Assembly (NCBI RefSeq): GCF_001905545.1
Contig: NZ_LIPD01000001.1
Coordinates: forward strand, 581,561-645,560
Length of the DNA stretch: 64,000 bases
From: Streptomyces sp. CB02056
GTDB taxonomy: Bacteria > Actinomycetota > Actinomycetes > Streptomycetales > Streptomycetaceae
Direction: 5' to 3'
Part shown: one piece after another, positions 29,912-39,882 of the stretch
How the letters are laid out: every line of letters begins with the position of its first letter
How positions within the stretch are numbered: position 1 is the first letter of the stretch
Position numbers and translations under genes: made by a program
The notes under the pieces: model-generated
The model's database searches: none
The model's input: the letters and a program-made list of their open reading frames with translations, nothing else
Told to the model about the DNA's origin: nothing

Positions 29912-30640
29912 TCAGTTCGGGCTGAAGGACTGGCGGGTGAGGTCGACGGCGGGCAGCGACGGCAGCCAGCTGAGGACGGCCGACTCGCGGCGCAGCAGGT
30001 CGAGCTCGGCGCGCAGCCGTTGGGCGGTGTCCGGGCAGGCGAGCAGCTGCTGCTTGACCGGGGTCTCGAACACCGAGGCGGCGGCGATCAGGTAGGAGAG
30101 CACCTGGGGGTCGTCCGGGAGCTCCTGGTGGCCGACGGTGCTCGCCTCGCGGGCGCCGGCCAGGCGCTTCTGGTAGACCCGGAACGCCCGCTCGACCTCG
30201 GAGGCCAGTGCGCCGGAGCCCTCGCCCGGGCGCTCCTCGATCAGCTCCGTCTCCCCGGTCAGGTACGGGCCGGAGACGTCCACCGAGCGCAGCCGGAACC
30301 GGGTGGTGCCGGTGACCAGCAGCTCGTAGCGGCCGTCCGGCTGGTGCTGGACGGAGGCGATGTCGGCGACGCAGCCGACCTGGAAGACCGCCTCCAGCGG
30401 GTCCCCGGTGACGGTGCCGAGGCCGTCCAGCGGACCGGCCGGGCCCTCCTCGGGCCTGACCCGGGCGACCTCCCGGCCGTCCCTGATCGCGAGCACGCCG
30501 AACCGCCGGGGGGTGTCCTCGGGCTGTTCGAGCAGATCGGCGACGAGACGGCGGTAGCGCTCCTCGAAGACGTTCAGGGGCAGCACCAGGCCCGGGTAGA
30601 GCACGGTGTTCAGCGGGAAGAGCGGCAGCCGTTCTGTCAC
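29912..30640 (-). CDS. LON peptidase substrate-binding-domain protein
   Basis: A 242-residue stand-alone Lon N-terminal (LAN) domain protein without the protease part. The start RLPLFPLNTVLYPGLVLPLN and ERYRRLVADLL are diagnostic; VGCVADIASVQHQPDGRYEL is also typical. Actinobacteria carry such single-domain proteins commonly; they are thought to bind proteins, and the partner is unknown. It is probably cotranscribed with ybaK. Confidence 0.9.
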   Translation of the reverse strand: MTERLPLFPLNTVLYPGLVLPLNVFEERYRRLVADLLEQPEDTPRRFGVLAIRDGREVARVRPEEGPAGPLDGLGTVTGDPLEAVFQVGCVADIASVQHQPDGRYELLVTGTTRFRLRSVDVSGPYLTGETELIEERPGEGSGALASEVERAFRVYQKRLAGAREASTVGHQELPDDPQVLSYLIAAASVFETPVKQQLLACPDTAQRLRAELDLLRRESAVLSWLPSLPAVDLTRQSFSPN

Positions 30641-30684
30641 GGCGGACAGCGTAGTTCCCCGGACGGGGGCCTTGTCGCACGGTT

Positions 30685-30713
30685 GACGGGCCCGGCCGCT
30701 CGCCGGGCCCGTC
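30685..30713 (-). terminator. hairpin terminator
   Basis: A perfect 12-bp stem (30685-30696 with 30702-30713) and 5-base loop lie just downstream of the 30725-32305 gene on the minus strand. Confidence 0.7.
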
Positions 30714-30724
30714 CACCGGAGGGC

Positions 30725-32305
30725 TCAACCGCGCTGGAGCATCCGCGTGGCGCCGGCCACGACCGTGGAGGCGAGCAGCCAGCCGACCACGACCAGCCCG
30801 GCGGAGATCCACTGGGTGAGGCCGCCGGGGTTCCAGCCGCCCTGGTTGAGGTCCACGATCGGCAGCAGCTGGTTGAGGGTGTACAGCACCGGGTTCCAGT
30901 GCGGGCGCTCGTCGGCCTTGAGCGGATCCAGCGGGTGGGTGGCGAACCAGAGGCTGCCGAGGACCCAGGCGAGCAGCAGCCACAGGCCCGCCCGGCCCGG
31001 GCGGTAGCCGTAGCCGACGGTCGCGTCCTGGACGGCGCCCCAGACCCGGGCCGGCAGCGGCAGGGTGCGGCGGCGCCGGCGCTGCTTCGCGTACAGCACC
31101 TCGCGGGCGTCGTCGTCGGCGCCGTCGCGGCGCAGGGCGGCCGCGAGCTGCTCGTAGGACTCGGGCTGGAAGTCCACCGAGGAGCCCTCCAGCCAGGCGA
31201 TCCGCTGCTGGACGGGGAAGGCGCCGACCGGGCGCAGGTTCTCGTAGACGAAGCCGGTGAGGCCCAGGTGCTTGCCGAGCGGCCAGGCCTCCGGGGTGTC
31301 GACCAGGTTGCCGACCCGGGCCCGGGAGAGCGAGACGGTGCCGGTCGGGCGGACCTTGCAGGTGAAGCGCAGCTCCGGGGTGTGGATGCGGCGCAGCGAG
31401 AGCTCGTCCTCGTCCTCCAGGTGGAACTCGCCGGAGACCAGGCAGGCGCCGTCGAAGCGGCTGTCGGACAGCCGTACCCGGCCGAAGGCGCGGAACGGGG
31501 TGACGGGCCCGTCGGGCGGCGGGTTCTCGCCGTAGCCGGAGCCGTAGTAGCCGCGGGAGCCGACCCAGCCGAGGTCGGCGGAGCCGGTCAGGTAGAGGGT
31601 GTGGCCGACGGTGACCCGCACGGCGTTGAGGCAGGTGGGGTTGTGCCGCCGGTCGGCGCGCAGCTGGGCGCCGCGCAGCGAGAGCCGGCCGCCTATCCGG
31701 GCGGTGCGCACGCTCAGCTCGCCCCGGGTCTCCAGGCGTTCGGCCTCGAAGTCCTGGTTGACGGTGATCCCGTCGGCGGAGACGGCGCGGCCGTGGCGGT
31801 CGCCGCCGACGACGGTCTGGTTGAGCAGCAGGTCGGTGCCGATCCGGGCGTCGGTGAGCCGGATGCCGTCGGGGACGCGGCAGCGGGCGAGGTGGAGGTC
31901 GCCGGTGGTGGAGAGCCGGGAGGCCTCCAGCCGGGGGATCAGGCAGTTCACGAAGCGCAGCGTGGAGGCCGCCGCCTCGGAGATGAGGATCTTGTGCGCG
32001 AAGCGGCAGTCGTGCAGCTCGACGTAGTCGTCGATGGCGCCCCCGGCCAGGTTGAGCGCGCCGGTGACCAGGACGCCGCTGAACCGCAGCGAGGCGACCC
32101 GCCCGGGGGCGGGCTCCGGGCCGACCAGCAGCAGATGGGCGAGCACCTCGGCGCGGACGGTGCGGTCGGGGCCCCAGGGGGCGTCGCCGAAGGGGTCGTC
32201 GGTGTTGGCTTCGCCACTGCGGAGGTCCAGGATCTCGCCCTGGCGGTAGGCCTCCCAGAGCGCGCGTTCCGTGTCCGTCCAGCCCTCTGGAGCACGCTCC
32301 GCCAT
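30725..32305 (-). CDS. membrane protein with beta-helix-like repeats
   Basis: A 526-residue protein. Residues about 50-370 are a run of short parallel-beta-like repeats (for example [35 protein letters not shown] and [15 protein letters not shown]), suggesting a right-handed beta-helix. The C-terminus carries two helices ([16 protein letters not shown] and [18 protein letters not shown]) around residues 445-525. Relatives in databases are often named membrane-associated oxidoreductase, but I see no cofactor-binding motif that supports this. Start ATG at [14 protein letters not shown]. Divergent from hisD. Confidence 0.8.
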   Translation of the reverse strand: MAERAPEGWTDTERALWEAYRQGEILDLRSGEANTDDPFGDAPWGPDRTVRAEVLAHLLLVGPEPAPGRVASLRFSGVLVTGALNLAGGAIDDYVELHDCRFAHKILISEAAASTLRFVNCLIPRLEASRLSTTGDLHLARCRVPDGIRLTDARIGTDLLLNQTVVGGDRHGRAVSADGITVNQDFEAERLETRGELSVRTARIGGRLSLRGAQLRADRRHNPTCLNAVRVTVGHTLYLTGSADLGWVGSRGYYGSGYGENPPPDGPVTPFRAFGRVRLSDSRFDGACLVSGEFHLEDEDELSLRRIHTPELRFTCKVRPTGTVSLSRARVGNLVDTPEAWPLGKHLGLTGFVYENLRPVGAFPVQQRIAWLEGSSVDFQPESYEQLAAALRRDGADDDAREVLYAKQRRRRRTLPLPARVWGAVQDATVGYGYRPGRAGLWLLLAWVLGSLWFATHPLDPLKADERPHWNPVLYTLNQLLPIVDLNQGGWNPGGLTQWISAGLVVVGWLLASTVVAGATRMLQRG

Positions 32306-32383
32306 GGTTTTCCCCGTCCCCCCGGTCGTCTCGCCTTTCGTATCACGGACTGAAATGCGGGACCAGCGGTTCCGGCCACTCCT

Positions 32384-32389
32384 TACACT
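32384..32389 (+). promoter_or_regulatory. -10 element of the his operon, probable leaderless start
   Basis: TACACT ends 7 bases before the hisD GTG at 32397. No -35 match and no ribosome binding site are evident, as in many leaderless actinobacterial genes. No attenuator or His-rich leader peptide can be fitted in this space. Confidence 0.45.
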
Positions 32390-32396
32390 GGGTGGC

Positions 32397-33704
32397 GTGA
32401 TCTCTCGAATCGACCTCCGCGGCTCGCTGGACGACCCGCGTGACCTGCTGCCCCGTGCCGAGTTCGACGTCGCGGCCGCCCTGGAGAAGGTGCGGCCGAT
32501 CGCCGAGGACGTACGCCATCGCGGGGTCGCGGCGCTGATCGAGATCACCGAACGCTTCGACGGCGTCCGGCTGGAGTCGACCCGGGTCCCGGCCGAGCAG
32601 CTGACCGAGGCCCTGGAGACGCTGGACCCGAAGGTGCGGGCCGCCCTGGAGGAGTCGATCCGCCGGGCCCGCGCCGTGCACGCCGACCAGCGCCGCACCG
32701 GGCACACCACCCAGGTGGTGCCGGGCGGCACGGTCACCCAGCGCTGGGTGCCGGTCGAGCGGGTCGGCCTCTACGTGCCGGGCGGGCTGGCGGTCTACCC
32801 GTCCTCCGTGGTGATGAACGTGGTGCCGGCCCAGGAGGCGGGCGTCCGGGGCATCGCCGTCACCTCGCCGCCGCAGAAGGAGTTCGGGGGGAGCGTCCAC
32901 CCGGCCATCCTGGCGGCCTGCGCGCTGCTCGGCGTGGACGAGGTCTACTCCGTCGGCGGCGCCCAGGCGGTCGCGATGTTCGCCCTCGGCACCGAGGAGT
33001 GCGCGCCGGTGAACGTGGTCACCGGCCCCGGCAACATCTACGTCGCCGCCGCCAAGCGCTACTTCGCCGGCCGGATCGGCATCGACTCCGAGGCCGGCCC
33101 GACCGAGATCGCCGTCCTCGCCGACGACAGCGCGCTGCCGTCCGACGTCGCCGCCGACCTGATCAGCCAGGCCGAGCACGGCCCGACCTCCGGCTCGGTG
33201 CTGGTCACCGACTCCCCGGCGCTCGCCGACGCGGTCGAGGCCGAGCTGGCCGTACAGGTCGCGCGGACCAAGCACGGCGAGCGGGTGGCCGAGGCGCTCG
33301 GCGGCCGGCAGTCCGGCATCATCCTGGTCGACGACCTGGAGCAGGGCCTCGCCGTGGTCAACGCGTACGCGGCCGAGCACCTGGAGATCCAGACCCGCGA
33401 CGCCCACGCGGTGGCCGCCCGGGTGGTCAACGCCGGCGCCATCTTCATCGGCCGCTGGACCCCGGTCTCGCTGGGCGACTACGCGGCCGGCTCCAACCAC
33501 GTGCTGCCGACCGGCGGCTGCGCCTGCCACTCCTCCGGGCTGTCGGTGCAGACCTTCCTGCGCGGCGTCCAGGTCGTCGAGTACGACCGGGAGGCGCTGG
33601 CGGACGTCGCCGCGCACGTGGTCAACCTGGCGAACGCCGAGGACCTGCCGGGGCACGGGGACGCCATCAAGGCCCGCTTCGATTGGACGGTTCCGGGATC
33701 GTGA
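32397..33704 (+). CDS. hisD: histidinol dehydrogenase
   Basis: Catalyses the last two steps of histidine synthesis, L-histidinol to L-histidine, with NAD and zinc. The 435-residue protein has [20 protein letters not shown], the NAD-binding [30 protein letters not shown] and the late THxL-type [19 protein letters not shown]. The GTG start gives [15 protein letters not shown], the usual N-terminus. First gene of the his operon; its TGA overlaps the hisC GTG. Confidence 0.96.
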   Translation: MISRIDLRGSLDDPRDLLPRAEFDVAAALEKVRPIAEDVRHRGVAALIEITERFDGVRLESTRVPAEQLTEALETLDPKVRAALEESIRRARAVHADQRRTGHTTQVVPGGTVTQRWVPVERVGLYVPGGLAVYPSSVVMNVVPAQEAGVRGIAVTSPPQKEFGGSVHPAILAACALLGVDEVYSVGGAQAVAMFALGTEECAPVNVVTGPGNIYVAAAKRYFAGRIGIDSEAGPTEIAVLADDSALPSDVAADLISQAEHGPTSGSVLVTDSPALADAVEAELAVQVARTKHGERVAEALGGRQSGIILVDDLEQGLAVVNAYAAEHLEIQTRDAHAVAARVVNAGAIFIGRWTPVSLGDYAAGSNHVLPTGGCACHSSGLSVQTFLRGVQVVEYDREALADVAAHVVNLANAEDLPGHGDAIKARFDWTVPGS

Positions 33705-34801
33705 CTGCCATCGATGACCTGCCGATCCGGGACGAGCTGCGCGGCCAGTCCCCGTACGGCGCGCCGCAGCTGGACGTGCCCGTCCAGCTGAACACCAACG
33801 AGAACCCGTACCCGCTGCCCGAGGAGCTGGTCGCCCGGATCGCCGAGCGCGTCGCCGAGGCCGCCCGCGGGCTGAACCGCTACCCCGACCGGGACGCGGT
33901 CGAGCTGCGCGAGGGCCTCGCCGCGTACCTCGGGAAGACCACCGGCTTCCCGGTCGCCCGGGAGCAGGTGTGGGCCGCCAACGGCTCCAACGAGGTGCTC
34001 CAGCAGCTGCTGCAGACCTTCGGCGGCCCCGGCCGCAGCGCGCTCGGCTTCGAGCCCTCGTACTCGATGCACGCGCTGATCTCCCGGGGCACCGGCACCG
34101 CCTGGATCTCCGGCCCGCGCAACGACGACTTCACCATCGACGTGGACGCCGCCGTCACCGCCATCGCGGAGCACCGGCCGAACGTGGTGTTCATCTGTTC
34201 GCCCAACAACCCGACCGGCACCGCCGTGGACGCCGACACCGTGCTGCGGCTGTACGAGGCCGCGCAGGCCGCCCGGCCCAGCCTGGTCGTGGTGGACGAG
34301 GCGTACGTCGAGTTCTCGCACCGCGCCTCGCTGCTGCCGCTGATCGAGGGCCGCCCCAACCTGGTGGTCAGCCGCACCATGTCCAAGGCCTTCGGCGCGG
34401 CCGGACTGCGCCTGGGCTACCTGGCCGCCGACCCGGCCGTGGTCGACGCCGTCCAGCTGGTGCGCCTGCCGTACCACCTGTCGGCCGTCACCCAGGCCAC
34501 CGCGCTGGCCTGCCTGGAGCACACCGACACCCTGCTCGGGTACGTCGGGCGGCTCAAGCAGGAGCGCGACCGGCTGGTCGACGCGCTGCGGGGGATGGGC
34601 CTGGAGGTCACCGACTCGGACGCCAACTTCGTCCAGTTCGGCCGCTTCGCCGACACCCACGCGGTGTGGCAGGCCATCCTCGACCAGGGCGTCCTGGTCC
34701 GCGACAACGGCGTCCCCGGGTGGCTGCGCGTCACCGCCGGCACGCCCGCCGAGAACGACGCCTTCCTGGACGCCGTCCGTTCTGTGATCAAGGAGCTCTA
34801 A
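33701..34801 (+). CDS. hisC: histidinol-phosphate aminotransferase
   Basis: PLP-dependent transamination of imidazole acetol phosphate to histidinol phosphate. The 366-residue fold-type I enzyme has [17 protein letters not shown] near the start, [27 protein letters not shown] and the PLP Lys about 229 in [18 protein letters not shown]. The GTG start overlaps the hisD stop (GTGA). Confidence 0.95.
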   Translation: MTAIDDLPIRDELRGQSPYGAPQLDVPVQLNTNENPYPLPEELVARIAERVAEAARGLNRYPDRDAVELREGLAAYLGKTTGFPVAREQVWAANGSNEVLQQLLQTFGGPGRSALGFEPSYSMHALISRGTGTAWISGPRNDDFTIDVDAAVTAIAEHRPNVVFICSPNNPTGTAVDADTVLRLYEAAQAARPSLVVVDEAYVEFSHRASLLPLIEGRPNLVVSRTMSKAFGAAGLRLGYLAADPAVVDAVQLVRLPYHLSAVTQATALACLEHTDTLLGYVGRLKQERDRLVDALRGMGLEVTDSDANFVQFGRFADTHAVWQAILDQGVLVRDNGVPGWLRVTAGTPAENDAFLDAVRSVIKEL

Positions 34802-34805
34802 CCCC

Positions 34806-35399
34806 ATGTCCCGCATCGGACGCGTCGAGCGCACCACCAAGGAGACCTCGGTCCTGGTCGAGATAGACCTCGACGGCACCGGGAGGACCGACATCTCCAC
34901 CGGCGTCGGCTTCTACGACCACATGCTCGACCAGCTCGGCCGGCACGGCCTGTTCGACCTCACCGTCAAGACCGACGGCGACCTGCACATCGACACCCAC
35001 CACACCATCGAGGACACCGCCCTCGCGCTCGGCGCCGCCTTCAAGCAGGCGCTCGGCGACAAGGTGGGCATCTACCGCTTCGGCAACTGCACGGTGCCGC
35101 TGGACGAGTCGCTCGCCCAGGTCACCGTGGACCTCTCCGGCCGGCCGTACCTGGTGCACACCGAGCCCGAGGGCATCGCCCCGATGATCGGCTCGTACGA
35201 CACCACGATGACCCGGCACATCCTGGAGTCCTTCGTGGCCCAGGCGCAGGTCGCGCTGCACGTCCACGTGCCGTACGGGCGCAACGCGCACCACATCGTG
35301 GAGTGCCAGTTCAAGGCGCTGGCCCGGGCGCTGCGCTACGCCGCCGAGCGCGACCCGCGCGCGGCCGGAATCCTCCCGTCCACCAAGGGTGCGCTGTGA
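34806..35399 (+). CDS. hisB: imidazoleglycerol-phosphate dehydratase
   Basis: A 197-residue monofunctional HisB, manganese-dependent. Metal-binding His-rich motifs are FYDHMLDQLGRHGLFDL, DTHHTIEDTALALG and later NAHHIVECQFKALARAL. It lacks the histidinol-phosphatase domain found in enterobacteria, as expected for actinobacteria. It starts 5 bases after the hisC stop and its TGA overlaps the next gene's GTG. Confidence 0.96.
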   Translation: MSRIGRVERTTKETSVLVEIDLDGTGRTDISTGVGFYDHMLDQLGRHGLFDLTVKTDGDLHIDTHHTIEDTALALGAAFKQALGDKVGIYRFGNCTVPLDESLAQVTVDLSGRPYLVHTEPEGIAPMIGSYDTTMTRHILESFVAQAQVALHVHVPYGRNAHHIVECQFKALARALRYAAERDPRAAGILPSTKGAL

Positions 35400-35548
35400 G
35401 CAATACTGCGATGATCCTCATCTTCGTCGGCCTCTTCCTGGCCGGCGGAGTCATCTCCTTCTGGAAGCAGAAGCAGTCGAAGAGCGTCATCCTGGTGCTG
35501 GCCTTCGGCGCCGTGATGTGCCTGGCCTCCGGCCTCATGCGCCTGTAA
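35396..35548 (+). CDS. small membrane protein inside the his operon, 50 aa
   Basis: Two hydrophobic helices, [19 protein letters not shown] and [18 protein letters not shown], joined by the basic loop KQKQSKS, make a hairpin membrane protein. The GTG start overlaps the hisB TGA by four bases, so it is certainly translated with the operon. It has no recognised function; I believe the same gene lies in his operons of other streptomycetes, from memory only. Confidence 0.8.
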   Translation: MSNTAMILIFVGLFLAGGVISFWKQKQSKSVILVLAFGAVMCLASGLMRL

Positions 35549-35579
35549 CACCCGCCGTAGAGAGACTGGACACCTGAAC

Positions 35580-36215
35580 ATGGGCAAGAACGTCGTCGTC
35601 CTCGACTACGGCTCCGGCAACCTCCGCTCCGCGCAGCGCGCCCTGGAGCGGACCGGGGCGGACGTCACGGTCAGCTCCGACTACGACACCGCGATGGCCG
35701 CGGACGGCCTGCTCGTCCCCGGCGTGGGCGCCTACGAGGCCTGCATGCGCGGGCTCAAGTCCGTCCGCGGGGACTGGATCATCGGCCGCCGGCTCGCCGG
35801 GGGCCGACCGGTCATGGGCATCTGCGTCGGCATGCAGATCCTCTTCGAGAAGGGGGTCGAGCACGGCGTGGAGACGGCCGGCTGCGACGAGTGGCCGGGC
35901 GTCGTCGAGCCGCTGGAGGCCCCCGTCGTCCCGCACATGGGCTGGAACACCGTGGACGTCCCCGAGGGCAGCCGGATGTTCGCCGGCCTCGACCCGGAGA
36001 CCCGCTTCTACTTCGTGCACTCCTACGGGGTGCGGCACTGGGAGCTGGAGACCCACAGCGCGCGGATCAACCCGCCGCTGGTCACCTGGGCCACCCACGG
36101 GCAGCCGTTCGTCGCGGCCGTCGAGAACGGCCCGCTGTGGGCCACCCAGTTCCACCCCGAGAAGTCCGGCGACGCCGGCGCCGCCCTGCTGACCAACTGG
36201 GTCAACACCCTCTGA
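35580..36215 (+). CDS. hisH: imidazole glycerol phosphate synthase, glutaminase subunit
   Basis: Class I glutamine amidotransferase that feeds ammonia to HisF. The 211-residue protein has [20 protein letters not shown] at the start, nucleophile Cys about 82 in [13 protein letters not shown], and His/Glu in [12 protein letters not shown]. Thirty-one bases separate it from the small membrane protein gene, the loosest junction in this operon. Confidence 0.96.
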   Translation: MGKNVVVLDYGSGNLRSAQRALERTGADVTVSSDYDTAMAADGLLVPGVGAYEACMRGLKSVRGDWIIGRRLAGGRPVMGICVGMQILFEKGVEHGVETAGCDEWPGVVEPLEAPVVPHMGWNTVDVPEGSRMFAGLDPETRFYFVHSYGVRHWELETHSARINPPLVTWATHGQPFVAAVENGPLWATQFHPEKSGDAGAALLTNWVNTL

Positions 36216-36237
36216 CTTTCTGAGAGTTGGATCTCTG

Positions 36238-36960
36238 ATGAGCCTCGAACTGCTGCCCGCCGTCGACGTCCGTGACGGCCAGGCCGTCCGCCTGGTCAAG
36301 GGCGCCTCCGGCACCGAGACCTCCTTCGGCGAGCCGCTCGCCGCCGCCCTCGCCTGGCAGAACGCCGGCGCCGAGTGGCTGCACCTGGTCGACCTCGACG
36401 CCGCCTTCGGCACCGGCAGCAACTACGAGCTGCTGCGCGAGGTCACCGGACAGCTGGACGTCAAGGTCGAGCTGTCCGGCGGCATCCGCGACGACGAGTC
36501 GCTCGCCCGCGCGCTCGCCACCGGCTGCACCCGGGTCAACCTCGGCACCGCCGCCCTGGAGGCCCCGGAGTGGGTCGCCAAGGCCATCGCCGAGCACGGC
36601 GACAAGATCGCCGTCGGCCTGGACGTGGTCGGCACCACCCTGCGCGGCCGCGGCTGGACCCGCGACGGCGGCCAGCTCTTCGACGTGCTGGCCCGGCTGA
36701 ACGCGGAGGGCTGCGCCCGCTACGTCGTCACCGACGTCAACCGGGACGGCACCCTGACCGGCCCCAACCTCCAGCTGCTGCGCGACGTCTGCGCCGCGAC
36801 CGACCGGCCCGTGGTCGCCTCCGGCGGCGTCTCCTCGCTCGACGACCTGCGCGCCATCGCCTCGCTCGTGGGCGAGGGTGTCGAGGGCGCCATCGTGGGC
36901 AAGGCACTCTACGAGCAGAAGTTCACCCTCGAAGAGGCCCTGGAGGCGGTTTCAGGATGA
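36238..36960 (+). CDS. priA: phosphoribosyl isomerase A, bifunctional HisA/TrpF
   Basis: A (beta/alpha)8 isomerase of 240 residues acting on ProFAR in histidine synthesis. In actinobacteria this enzyme (PriA) also isomerises PRA in tryptophan synthesis. Features are [15 protein letters not shown] with catalytic Asp, [16 protein letters not shown] and the second Asp in [16 protein letters not shown]. No trpF gene is found among the trp genes in this window, which fits the dual role. ATGA overlap with the next gene. Confidence 0.95.
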   Translation: MSLELLPAVDVRDGQAVRLVKGASGTETSFGEPLAAALAWQNAGAEWLHLVDLDAAFGTGSNYELLREVTGQLDVKVELSGGIRDDESLARALATGCTRVNLGTAALEAPEWVAKAIAEHGDKIAVGLDVVGTTLRGRGWTRDGGQLFDVLARLNAEGCARYVVTDVNRDGTLTGPNLQLLRDVCAATDRPVVASGGVSSLDDLRAIASLVGEGVEGAIVGKALYEQKFTLEEALEAVSG

Positions 36961-37505
36961 CGGACGGTCGGATCGTACGCGGGCAGGTCGTAGCGGGTCG
37001 GGTCGTCGCCGGGCAGGTCGTGGCCGGTCGGGTCGGCGGATTCTCCCCCTGGGAGGACGAGTTCGGCTACTCCCGGGCCGTCGCCGCGGGCGACCACGTG
37101 CACGTGGCCGGCTCCACCGCCTGGGTGGACGGCCGGATCGAGCACGAGGGCGACCCGTACCGGCAGACCCTCGCCGCGTTCGGCGTCGGGCTCACCGCCC
37201 TGGCCGCGTACGGTCTGACCACCGACGACGTGGTCCGCACCCGGATGTACATCACCCACGTCCGCGACGCCGAGGAAGTGGGCCGCGCCCACCGCGAACT
37301 CTTCGACGCCGCACGCCCGGTGGCCACCATGGTGGTGGTCGACGGGCTGATCGACTCCCGGATGCTGGTCGAGGTCGAACTCGACGCGTACCGGTCCGGA
37401 CTGGCAAAGACCCTGGAAGCCCCGGAAACCCCGGACGCCCCGGAAGTTTCGGACGTCCCGGAAGCCTCGGAAGCCCTGGAAGTTGTGGAAGGCGAACAGC
37501 CGTGA
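36957..37505 (+). CDS. RidA-family protein with low-complexity ends
   Basis: A 182-residue protein. Its core (about 25-145) is a RidA/YjgF-like enamine/imine deaminase fold with [40 protein letters not shown] and [20 protein letters not shown], including the Arg that binds carboxylates. The N-terminus is a repeat of [10 protein letters not shown], and the last about 30 residues repeat an acidic (P/A)E(A/T)(P/S) pattern. Both come from short DNA repeats. It overlaps priA (ATGA) and hisF (GTGA), so it is a structural part of the his operon. It may clear reactive enamines. Confidence 0.87.
   Translation: MTDGRIVRGQVVAGRVVAGQVVAGRVGGFSPWEDEFGYSRAVAAGDHVHVAGSTAWVDGRIEHEGDPYRQTLAAFGVGLTALAAYGLTTDDVVRTRMYITHVRDAEEVGRAHRELFDAARPVATMVVVDGLIDSRMLVEVELDAYRSGLAKTLEAPETPDAPEVSDVPEASEALEVVEGEQP
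36970..37030 (+). repeat. imperfect tandem repeat at the 5' end of the RidA gene
   Basis: Units like GGGCAGGTCGTAGC / GGTCGGGTCGTCGCC alternate about four times and encode the VVAGRV repeats. Copy number is likely to vary. Confidence 0.55.
37414..37495 (+). repeat. imperfect tandem repeat at the 3' end of the RidA gene
   Basis: About seven copies of a 9-12 base unit around CCCGGAA or CTGGAAG encode the acidic PE-rich tail just before hisF. Confidence 0.6.
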
Positions 37506-38272
37506 CCCTCGCAGTACGTGTCATCCCCTGCCTGGACGTGGACGCCGGGCGGGTGGTCAAGGGCGTCAACTTCCAGAACCTGCGCGACGCCGGCGACCCG
37601 GTCGAGATGGCCAAGCTCTACGACGCCGAGGGCGCCGACGAGCTGACCTTCCTCGACATCACCGCCTCCTCCGGCGACCGGGAGACCACCTACGACGTGG
37701 TCCGCCGCACCGCCGAACAGGTCTTCATCCCGCTCACGGTGGGCGGCGGCATCCGGGCCGTCGAGGACGTCGACAAGCTGCTGCGGGCCGGCGCCGACAA
37801 GGTCGGCGTCAACACCGCGGCCATCGCCCGGCCGGAGCTGGTCCGCGAGATCGCCCAGCGGTTCGGGCGGCAGGTCCTGGTGCTCTCGGTGGACGCCCGG
37901 CGCTGCCCGCCCGGGACGGAGACCGAGTCCGGCTTCGAGGTCACCACCCACGGCGGGCGGCAGGGCACCGGGCTCGACGCCGTCGCCTGGGCGGGCCGCG
38001 CCGCCGAGCTGGGCGCCGGCGAGATCCTGCTCAACTCGATGGACGCGGACGGCACCAAGGACGGCTACGACCTGGAGCTGATCCGGGCCGTGCGCAAGAG
38101 CGTCTCGGTGCCGGTGATCGCCTCCGGCGGCGCGGGCAAGCTCGCGGACTTCGCGCCGGCCGTCGACGCGGGCGCGGACGCGGTGCTGGCCGCCAGCGTG
38201 TTCCACTTCGGGGACCTGCGGATCGGCGAGGTCAAGGGCGCGCTGCGGGAGGCCGGGCACCCGGTGCGGTGA
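37502..38272 (+). CDS. hisF: imidazole glycerol phosphate synthase, cyclase subunit
   Basis: Closes the imidazole ring with ammonia from HisH, yielding imidazole glycerol phosphate and AICAR. The 256-residue (beta/alpha)8 protein has catalytic Asp in [18 protein letters not shown] and in VLSVDARRC, and phosphate loops [12 protein letters not shown] and [13 protein letters not shown]. The GTG start overlaps the RidA stop (GTGA). Last gene of the operon; hisI is about 10 kb downstream. Confidence 0.96.
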   Translation: MTLAVRVIPCLDVDAGRVVKGVNFQNLRDAGDPVEMAKLYDAEGADELTFLDITASSGDRETTYDVVRRTAEQVFIPLTVGGGIRAVEDVDKLLRAGADKVGVNTAAIARPELVREIAQRFGRQVLVLSVDARRCPPGTETESGFEVTTHGGRQGTGLDAVAWAGRAAELGAGEILLNSMDADGTKDGYDLELIRAVRKSVSVPVIASGGAGKLADFAPAVDAGADAVLAASVFHFGDLRIGEVKGALREAGHPVR

Positions 38273-38280
38273 GTTTTTCG

Positions 38281-38325
38281 CGGTGCTTGTTCGCGGGCGC
38301 GTTTTGCGAACGCGAACAGGCACCG
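38281..38325. terminator. bidirectional hairpin terminator of the his operon
   Basis: A 15-bp stem with one T-G pair (38281-38295 with 38311-38325) and a 15-base loop containing GTTTTG. It lies between hisF and the convergent VOC gene. Confidence 0.7.
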
Positions 38326-38343
38326 TGTCCGTTGTTCCTTCGC

Positions 38344-39123
38344 TCAGGCCTGGTTCGGGTCGCCCTTGATCAGTGCGAAGGGGGCGCCGTTCGGGTCCGC
38401 GACCCACGCGATCCGGCCGACGTTCTTCACGTTCTCGGGCCCCATCAGCACCGAGCCACCGGCCGCCGTCGCCTTGGCCACCCGCGCGTCCACGTCCGCG
38501 GTCGCGAAGTACGGCGTCCAGGCGGACGGCTGCGCCGGGGCCATGGTCGGCGCGATGCCGCCGAAGCTGGTCGCCTGCTGGTCGCCCTCGGCGGTGGAGA
38601 CCACCCGGTAGCTCATCCCCGGCGACGGCTCGAAGTTCTCCACCCGCCAGCCGAACAGCTTCTCGTAGAAGGCGAAGGCGACGTCCGGGGCGGAGGTGTG
38701 CAGCTCGGCCCAGACCAGGGCGCCCTCCTCGGACACCGCGTCCAGCCCCTTGGTGCTCCCCGCCTGCCAGACGGCGAAATCGGCGCCCTGCGGGTCGGTG
38801 AGCGCGGCGAACCGGCCCTCCTGCATGACGTCCGACGGCGGCACCCGGACGCCGGCGCCGGCCTGCTCGGCCGCCTTGGCGGTGGCGTCCGCGTCGGCGG
38901 TGCGGAAGTACGTCGTCCACGCGGACCGCGCACCCTCGTCGAGGTGGCCGATGGCGCCGACGGTCCTGCCGTCCAGCTGGACGAACCCGTAGCCGCCGGT
39001 CCCGGGGATCTCCAGGAACGTCCAGCCGAACACCTGGTTGTAGAACCCGGCGGTGGCGGGGATGTCCGGGCTGCCCAGGTCGATCCAGCAGGGCGAGCCG
39101 ATGGGGAAGTCGGTGGTGAGCAT
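38344..39123 (-). CDS. tandem VOC (glyoxalase-fold) protein, paralogue
   Basis: A 259-residue protein with two vicinal-oxygen-chelate domains, the same length and plan as 7136-7915: SPCWIDLGSPDIPATAGFY begins the first and LVWAELHTSAPDVAFAFYEK the second. It ends in VADPNGAPFALIKGD. Start ATG at MLTTDFPIGS; the upstream extension is arginine/proline-rich shadow. The reaction is unknown. Confidence 0.87.
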   Translation of the reverse strand: MLTTDFPIGSPCWIDLGSPDIPATAGFYNQVFGWTFLEIPGTGGYGFVQLDGRTVGAIGHLDEGARSAWTTYFRTADADATAKAAEQAGAGVRVPPSDVMQEGRFAALTDPQGADFAVWQAGSTKGLDAVSEEGALVWAELHTSAPDVAFAFYEKLFGWRVENFEPSPGMSYRVVSTAEGDQQATSFGGIAPTMAPAQPSAWTPYFATADVDARVAKATAAGGSVLMGPENVKNVGRIAWVADPNGAPFALIKGDPNQA

Positions 39124-39336
39124 GTGCGGGGTGCCCTTCGACGGAGGGACGGCCGGGCGTGCCCGGGTCGGACCCCGGCCACCTGCGAGTCTGCACCCGG
39201 GGTCTGACATCCGCAGCCGGGGGAGGCCGCCGGGGCCCGCTGTGAGCCGCGTCACTTCCCCGCCCGCCGTGCAGCAGCCGGCGGGCGGGCGCCGTCAAGA
39301 GGGTGGAAAAGACGGCGGCAGAGAGTGAGGCCACGG

Positions 39337-39882
39337 GTGAGGCTGCGCAGGGGCAGTCCCGGGATCGACTTCGTCGAGTTCGTGGAACAGCGTTCGGGCG
39401 CGCTGTTCCGCACGGCGTACGTGCTCACCGGGGACGCCCACACCGCGGAGGACCTCGTACAGGAGGCCCTGGAACGGGCCTGCCGGCACTGGCGGCGGGT
39501 CGCGCGCGCCGAGGTGCCCGAGGCGTACGTGCGCCGGATCCTCGTGAACCTGGCCAACGACCGCTGGCGGCGCCTGCACCGCTCGGGCGAGCGCCCCGCG
39601 CCGGAGCCCGCCGTCGAGCACCCCGACCCCCGTGACGCCTACCGGTCGGTGGAACTGCGCGCCGAACTCGTCGCGGCGCTGCACACCCTGCCGATGGGGA
39701 TGCGCACCGTGGTCGTCCTGTACTACCTCCACGACCTGGGGGACCGGGAGATCGCGCAGACCCTCGACATCTCCCCGGGCGCCGTGCGCTCGCAACTCTC
39801 CCGCGGGCTCGCGAAACTGCGGGCCGCGCTGCCCCGGCAGGACGTCCCGTCCGCGTCGTCGACCCCGCGTGAAGGTGCGTGA
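39337..39882 (+). CDS. SigE-family (SigE70) RNA polymerase ECF sigma factor
   Basis: A 181-residue ECF-type sigma factor. Region 2 has FRTAYVLTGDAHTAEDLVQE and ACRHWRRV; region 4 has LPMGMRTVVVLYYLHDLGD and IAQTLDISPGAVRSQLSRGL, a helix-turn-helix that binds the -35 element. I start at GTG 39337 since GTGAGG lies 6 bases upstream; GTG 39325 is possible. The stop overlaps the PASTA gene start, where an anti-sigma or effector gene normally sits. Confidence 0.87.
   Translation: MRLRRGSPGIDFVEFVEQRSGALFRTAYVLTGDAHTAEDLVQEALERACRHWRRVARAEVPEAYVRRILVNLANDRWRRLHRSGERPAPEPAVEHPDPRDAYRSVELRAELVAALHTLPMGMRTVVVLYYLHDLGDREIAQTLDISPGAVRSQLSRGLAKLRAALPRQDVPSASSTPREGA

Noticed and set aside
27510..30983. 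A 1,157-codon minus-strand frame
   Set aside because: It crosses five recognised genes on both strands and a terminator, and is proline/arginine-rich throughout; a compositional artefact.
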